64,000 bases of DNA from Nocardia fusca NBRC 14340. Lineage in GTDB: Bacteria; Actinomycetota; Actinomycetes; Mycobacteriales; Mycobacteriaceae. Below the pieces are notes generated by a model that was given only the letters and a program-made list of their open reading frames with translations, ran no database searches and was not told where the DNA came from. The DNA is taken from assembly GCF_001618425.1 (NCBI RefSeq), contig NZ_BDCU01000045.1, forward strand, positions 1 through 64,000. The letters run 5' to 3'. Shown here one piece after another: positions 61,417-64,000 of this stretch (position 1 is its first letter; every line of letters begins with the position of its first letter). Position numbers and translations under genes: made by a program.

Positions 61417-63669
61417 GTGGCTGAGTTGGCGTTGACCGTCCGTCTGAATCCCTCCGCCGCCGACGCCCGGCGCGGGGTGGTCCGGCTGCATCCCGAGGCG
61501 CTCACCGCCCTCGGGTTACGCGAATGGGACGGTGTCTCACTCATCGGCGCCCGCCGTACCGCGGCCGTGGTGGGCCGGGCGCCCGCGGGAACTCCGGCCG
61601 GTACCGCGCTCCTCGACGATGTGACCCTGTCCAATGCCGGCCTGCGGGAGAACGCGGGCGTGGTGGTGGCGCCGGCCGTGGTGTACGGCGCCCGCCGCGT
61701 CACCGTGAGCGGGTCCCGGCAGGCCACGCAGTCGATTCCGGCGGCCACGCTGCGCCAGGCGCTGCTCGGCAAGGTGGTGACCGTGGGTGACACGGTATCC
61801 CTGCTGCCCCGGGAGCTGGGACCCGATATTCCGTCGTCGGTGGCGAGTCAGGCGTTGTCTCGGGCGTTCGGGATCGCCTGGACCTCGGAATTGCTCACCG
61901 TGGTCACCACCGATCCGCCCGGTGCGCCGGTGAGCGTGCAACCGAACACCGCGGTCGAGTGGACGGCGGGGGTCGCCACCGGTGCGGGGCCGGCTCCCGT
62001 CCGGGTGAACGAGTATTTCGGTTCGGCACAGGCGCCGGCGCCGAGCCACCTCGATACGGTGACGGGCCGCGACCTGCCCGGATCCGTTCCGGTCGGGACA
62101 GCGCCGCCTCCCGAACTGAAGGTGGAGGACCTGGCCGGGGTCCAACCGCAGGCGGCGAAGCTGACGGAATGGCTGAGCCTGGCACTGGACGAACCGGAAT
62201 TGCTGAAGGCGCTGGGCGCGAACCCGCGGTTGGGTGTGCTCGTCACCGGACCGGCCGGGGTGGGTAAGACCACGCTGGCCAGAGCGGTCGTGGCACCCCG
62301 CCGGATCGTGGAACTGGACGGGCCGTCGGTGGGCGCGGCGGAGAGCGGGGCCCGGTTGCGCGCGGTCGCGGCCGCGGCCGCGGCCGTGGGGTCGGGCCGG
62401 GGCGGCATTCTGCTGATCACCGATATCGATGCGCTGCTACCCGAACCGGCCGAACCGGTCGCGACGCTGATCCTGGATCAGTTGCGTGCGGCGCTGGCCG
62501 AACCGTGCGTGGCGCTGTTGGCCACCACCGCGCATCCGGCGGCGATCGACCGGCGGTTACGGGCGCCCGATCTGTGCGACCGGGAAGTCGCGCTGACGCT
62601 GCCCACCGCCGGGATGCGTCGGGCGTTGCTCGAACAGCTGCTGCGCAAGGTGCCCACCGGCGAGCTGCGACTGGACGAGATCGCCTCGTCGGCCCCCGGC
62701 TTCGTGGTCGCCGATCTCGCCGCACTGTGCCGGGAGGCGGCCCTGCGGGCGGCCGCACGGGCGAGCCGGGACGGCACCGAACCACTCCTCGAGCAGGAGG
62801 ACCTCCGCGGTGCCCTGGAGGTCATCCGGCCGCTGTCGCGTTCCGGGACCGACGAGTTGGCGCTCGGCGACCTCGGTCTCGACGATGTGGGCGATATGGC
62901 CGAAACCAAGCAGGCGCTGACCGAGTCGGTTCTCTGGCCGCTGCGGCACCCCGATTCGTTCGCGCGGCTCGGTATCGAGCCGCCCCGCGGGGTGCTGCTG
63001 TACGGCCCGCCGGGGTGCGGGAAGACCTTCCTGGTGCGGGCGCTGGCGGGTAGCGGCCAGCTGAGCGTCCACACCGTCAAGGGCGCGGAACTGATGGACA
63101 AATGGGTGGGTTCCTCCGAACGTGCGGTGCGCGAGCTGTTCCAGCGGGCCCGGGACTCGGCGCCCTCGCTGATCTTCCTGGACGAGGTGGACGCGCTGGC
63201 GCCGCGCCGCGGCCAGAGTTCCGATTCCGGAGTCGCCGACCGGGTGGTGGCGGCGCTGCTCACCGAGTTGGACGGAGTGGAACCGCTGCGCGATGTGGTG
63301 GTCGTGGGCGCCACCAACCGGCCGGAACTGATCGATCCGGCGCTGCTGCGACCGGGCCGGCTCGAACGGCTGGTGTTCGTGCCCCCACCGGACGCCGAGG
63401 CCCGGGCGGCGATTCTGCGTACCACCGGCCGCGCGGTCCCGCTGGCGGAGTCGGTGGATCTGGACCGGCTCGCGGCCGAGCTGGACGGTTTCTCCGCCGC
63501 GGACTGCGCGGCACTGCTGCGCGAGGCGGCGCTGGCGGCTATGCGCCGTGATGTGGATGCCGCGGATGTGACGGCCGCGGATGTCGACGCCGCCCGCCGT
63601 GCGGTGCGCCCCTCACTGGACGCCGAACAGCTGGAATCGCTGCGCCGGTACGCGGAGTCCCGCCGCTGA
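61417..63669 (+). CDS. CDC48-like AAA ATPase (Rv0435c type)
   Basis: A 750-residue tandem-AAA protein similar to M. tuberculosis Rv0435c (728) and archaeal/eukaryotic CDC48. An N-terminal double-psi-barrel region (LTVRLNPSAADARRGVVRLHPEALTALGL) precedes AAA domain 1 (Walker A GPAGVGKTTLARAV, Walker B ILLITDIDALLPEP) and domain 2 (Walker A YGPPGCGKTFLVRAL, Walker B LIFLDEVDALAPRRG, ATNRPELIDPALLRPGR). Domain 1 is more diverged than domain 2. GTG 61417 begins homology; the frame is open for 350 bp upstream without it. Expected to unfold proteins for degradation or disassembly. Confidence 0.9.
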   Translation: MAELALTVRLNPSAADARRGVVRLHPEALTALGLREWDGVSLIGARRTAAVVGRAPAGTPAGTALLDDVTLSNAGLRENAGVVVAPAVVYGARRVTVSGSRQATQSIPAATLRQALLGKVVTVGDTVSLLPRELGPDIPSSVASQALSRAFGIAWTSELLTVVTTDPPGAPVSVQPNTAVEWTAGVATGAGPAPVRVNEYFGSAQAPAPSHLDTVTGRDLPGSVPVGTAPPPELKVEDLAGVQPQAAKLTEWLSLALDEPELLKALGANPRLGVLVTGPAGVGKTTLARAVVAPRRIVELDGPSVGAAESGARLRAVAAAAAAVGSGRGGILLITDIDALLPEPAEPVATLILDQLRAALAEPCVALLATTAHPAAIDRRLRAPDLCDREVALTLPTAGMRRALLEQLLRKVPTGELRLDEIASSAPGFVVADLAALCREAALRAAARASRDGTEPLLEQEDLRGALEVIRPLSRSGTDELALGDLGLDDVGDMAETKQALTESVLWPLRHPDSFARLGIEPPRGVLLYGPPGCGKTFLVRALAGSGQLSVHTVKGAELMDKWVGSSERAVRELFQRARDSAPSLIFLDEVDALAPRRGQSSDSGVADRVVAALLTELDGVEPLRDVVVVGATNRPELIDPALLRPGRLERLVFVPPPDAEARAAILRTTGRAVPLAESVDLDRLAAELDGFSAADCAALLREAALAAMRRDVDAADVTAADVDAARRAVRPSLDAEQLESLRRYAESRR

Positions 63670-63830
63670 CCCGTTCCCGTTCTGTCCGATATGCCTGACC
63701 TGGTGAAACAGTTGCCCCAGGGTAGCCGGATGCGGGCACGCATCTCTTAATCTGTACGATTGTCCCAGTTCGTGCTCGCTTATGATGAGCGCGCAATACC
63801 CCGCCGCCCCTATCCCGACGGAGGTAACGC

Positions 63831-64000
63831 TTGCTCGCCATTCTGCTCGCACATGCCCTGGCCGCGCTGATCGCGCCCTCCGCCGTGCGAGTACTGGGCC
63901 GCAACGCGTTCTATCCGCTGGCGCTGGTACCGCTCGGCTGCCTCGGCTGGGTGATCGCGCACTGGAACGACGAGATAAAGGTCCGGATACAGTGGGCTCC
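63831..64000 (+). CDS. mrpA: Mrp Na+/H+ antiporter subunit A, partial
   Basis: Only the first 57 codons are in the window. TTG 63831, preceded by GGAGGTAACG, reads LLAILLAHALAALIAPSAVR then LGRNAFYPLALVPLGCLGWV, the first two helices of MrpA/NuoL-like antiporter subunits. Runs off the right edge; the rest of an mrp operon is expected beyond. Confidence 0.7.
   Translation, partial: MLAILLAHALAALIAPSAVRVLGRNAFYPLALVPLGCLGWVIAHWNDEIKVRIQWA

Overview
This 64 kb window is high-GC actinobacterial chromosome, most likely Nocardia or a close relative in the mycolic-acid group. Many genes are recognisable counterparts of Mycobacterium tuberculosis genes (icl1 with fadB2 and ramB; lpdC; groEL2 with CIRCE operators; pssA and psd; the Rv0435c-type AAA ATPase; the Rv0543c-Rv0545c pit cluster; Rv0457c-type peptidase; FadE5-type acyl-CoA dehydrogenase), and it carries EspG and PPE-like ESX proteins and DtxR/IdeR-type iron boxes. 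No phage, insertion sequence, rRNA, intact tRNA or CRISPR array was seen.

Layout. 0-6.2 kb: DUF445 membrane protein, TetR regulator, ABC1 kinase, saccharopine-dehydrogenase-like reductase and methyltransferase. 6.3-8.1 kb: a three-gene ESX-accessory cluster (small helical protein, PPE-like protein, EspG) without a secretion core. 8-11.5 kb: PPK2, a DsbA-VKOR disulfide-forming pair and an HtrA-like protease. 11.5-12.1 kb: a gene-free stretch rich in DnaA boxes. 12-19.8 kb: alcohol dehydrogenase, a MetE homologue that has lost its zinc-site residues, FadB2 and isocitrate lyase, separated by unusually long intergenic regions full of two dispersed repeats (called R1 and R2 here). 19.8-23.2 kb: an orphan ADP-ribosyltransferase-like gene, XdhC-like protein and PfkB kinase. 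23.2-31.4 kb: RamB, the pit cluster, an efflux pump with its MarR regulator, FadE and a NERD protein. 31.6-44.5 kb: VOC protein, patatin, SRPBCC-ArsR pair, polysaccharide deacetylase, CMD protein, Lpd, MFS and ZIP transporters, TetR, hydrolase and prolyl oligopeptidase. 44.6-53 kb: an iron-siderophore island. 53-58.5 kb: GroEL2, a Clp-N/HTH regulator with twin operators, PssA and Psd. 58.7-64 kb: FabH, small proteins, a CDC48-like ATPase and the start of an Mrp antiporter operon.

Working together: isocitrate lyase, FadB2, FadE and RamB form a fatty-acid/acetate utilisation theme; the FecB/CD/D/E-like transporter plus siderophore-interacting reductase form ferric-siderophore uptake with reductive release; DsbA and VKOR form an extracytoplasmic thiol-oxidation pair; PssA and Psd make phosphatidylethanolamine.

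The most unusual observations are the MetE homologue lacking three of four zinc ligands and the catalytic histidine, flanked by inverted copies of a palindromic element; the non-oriC DnaA-box cluster; the orphan ADP-ribosyltransferase; and the HTH/Clp-N gene with two near-identical operators at its start.
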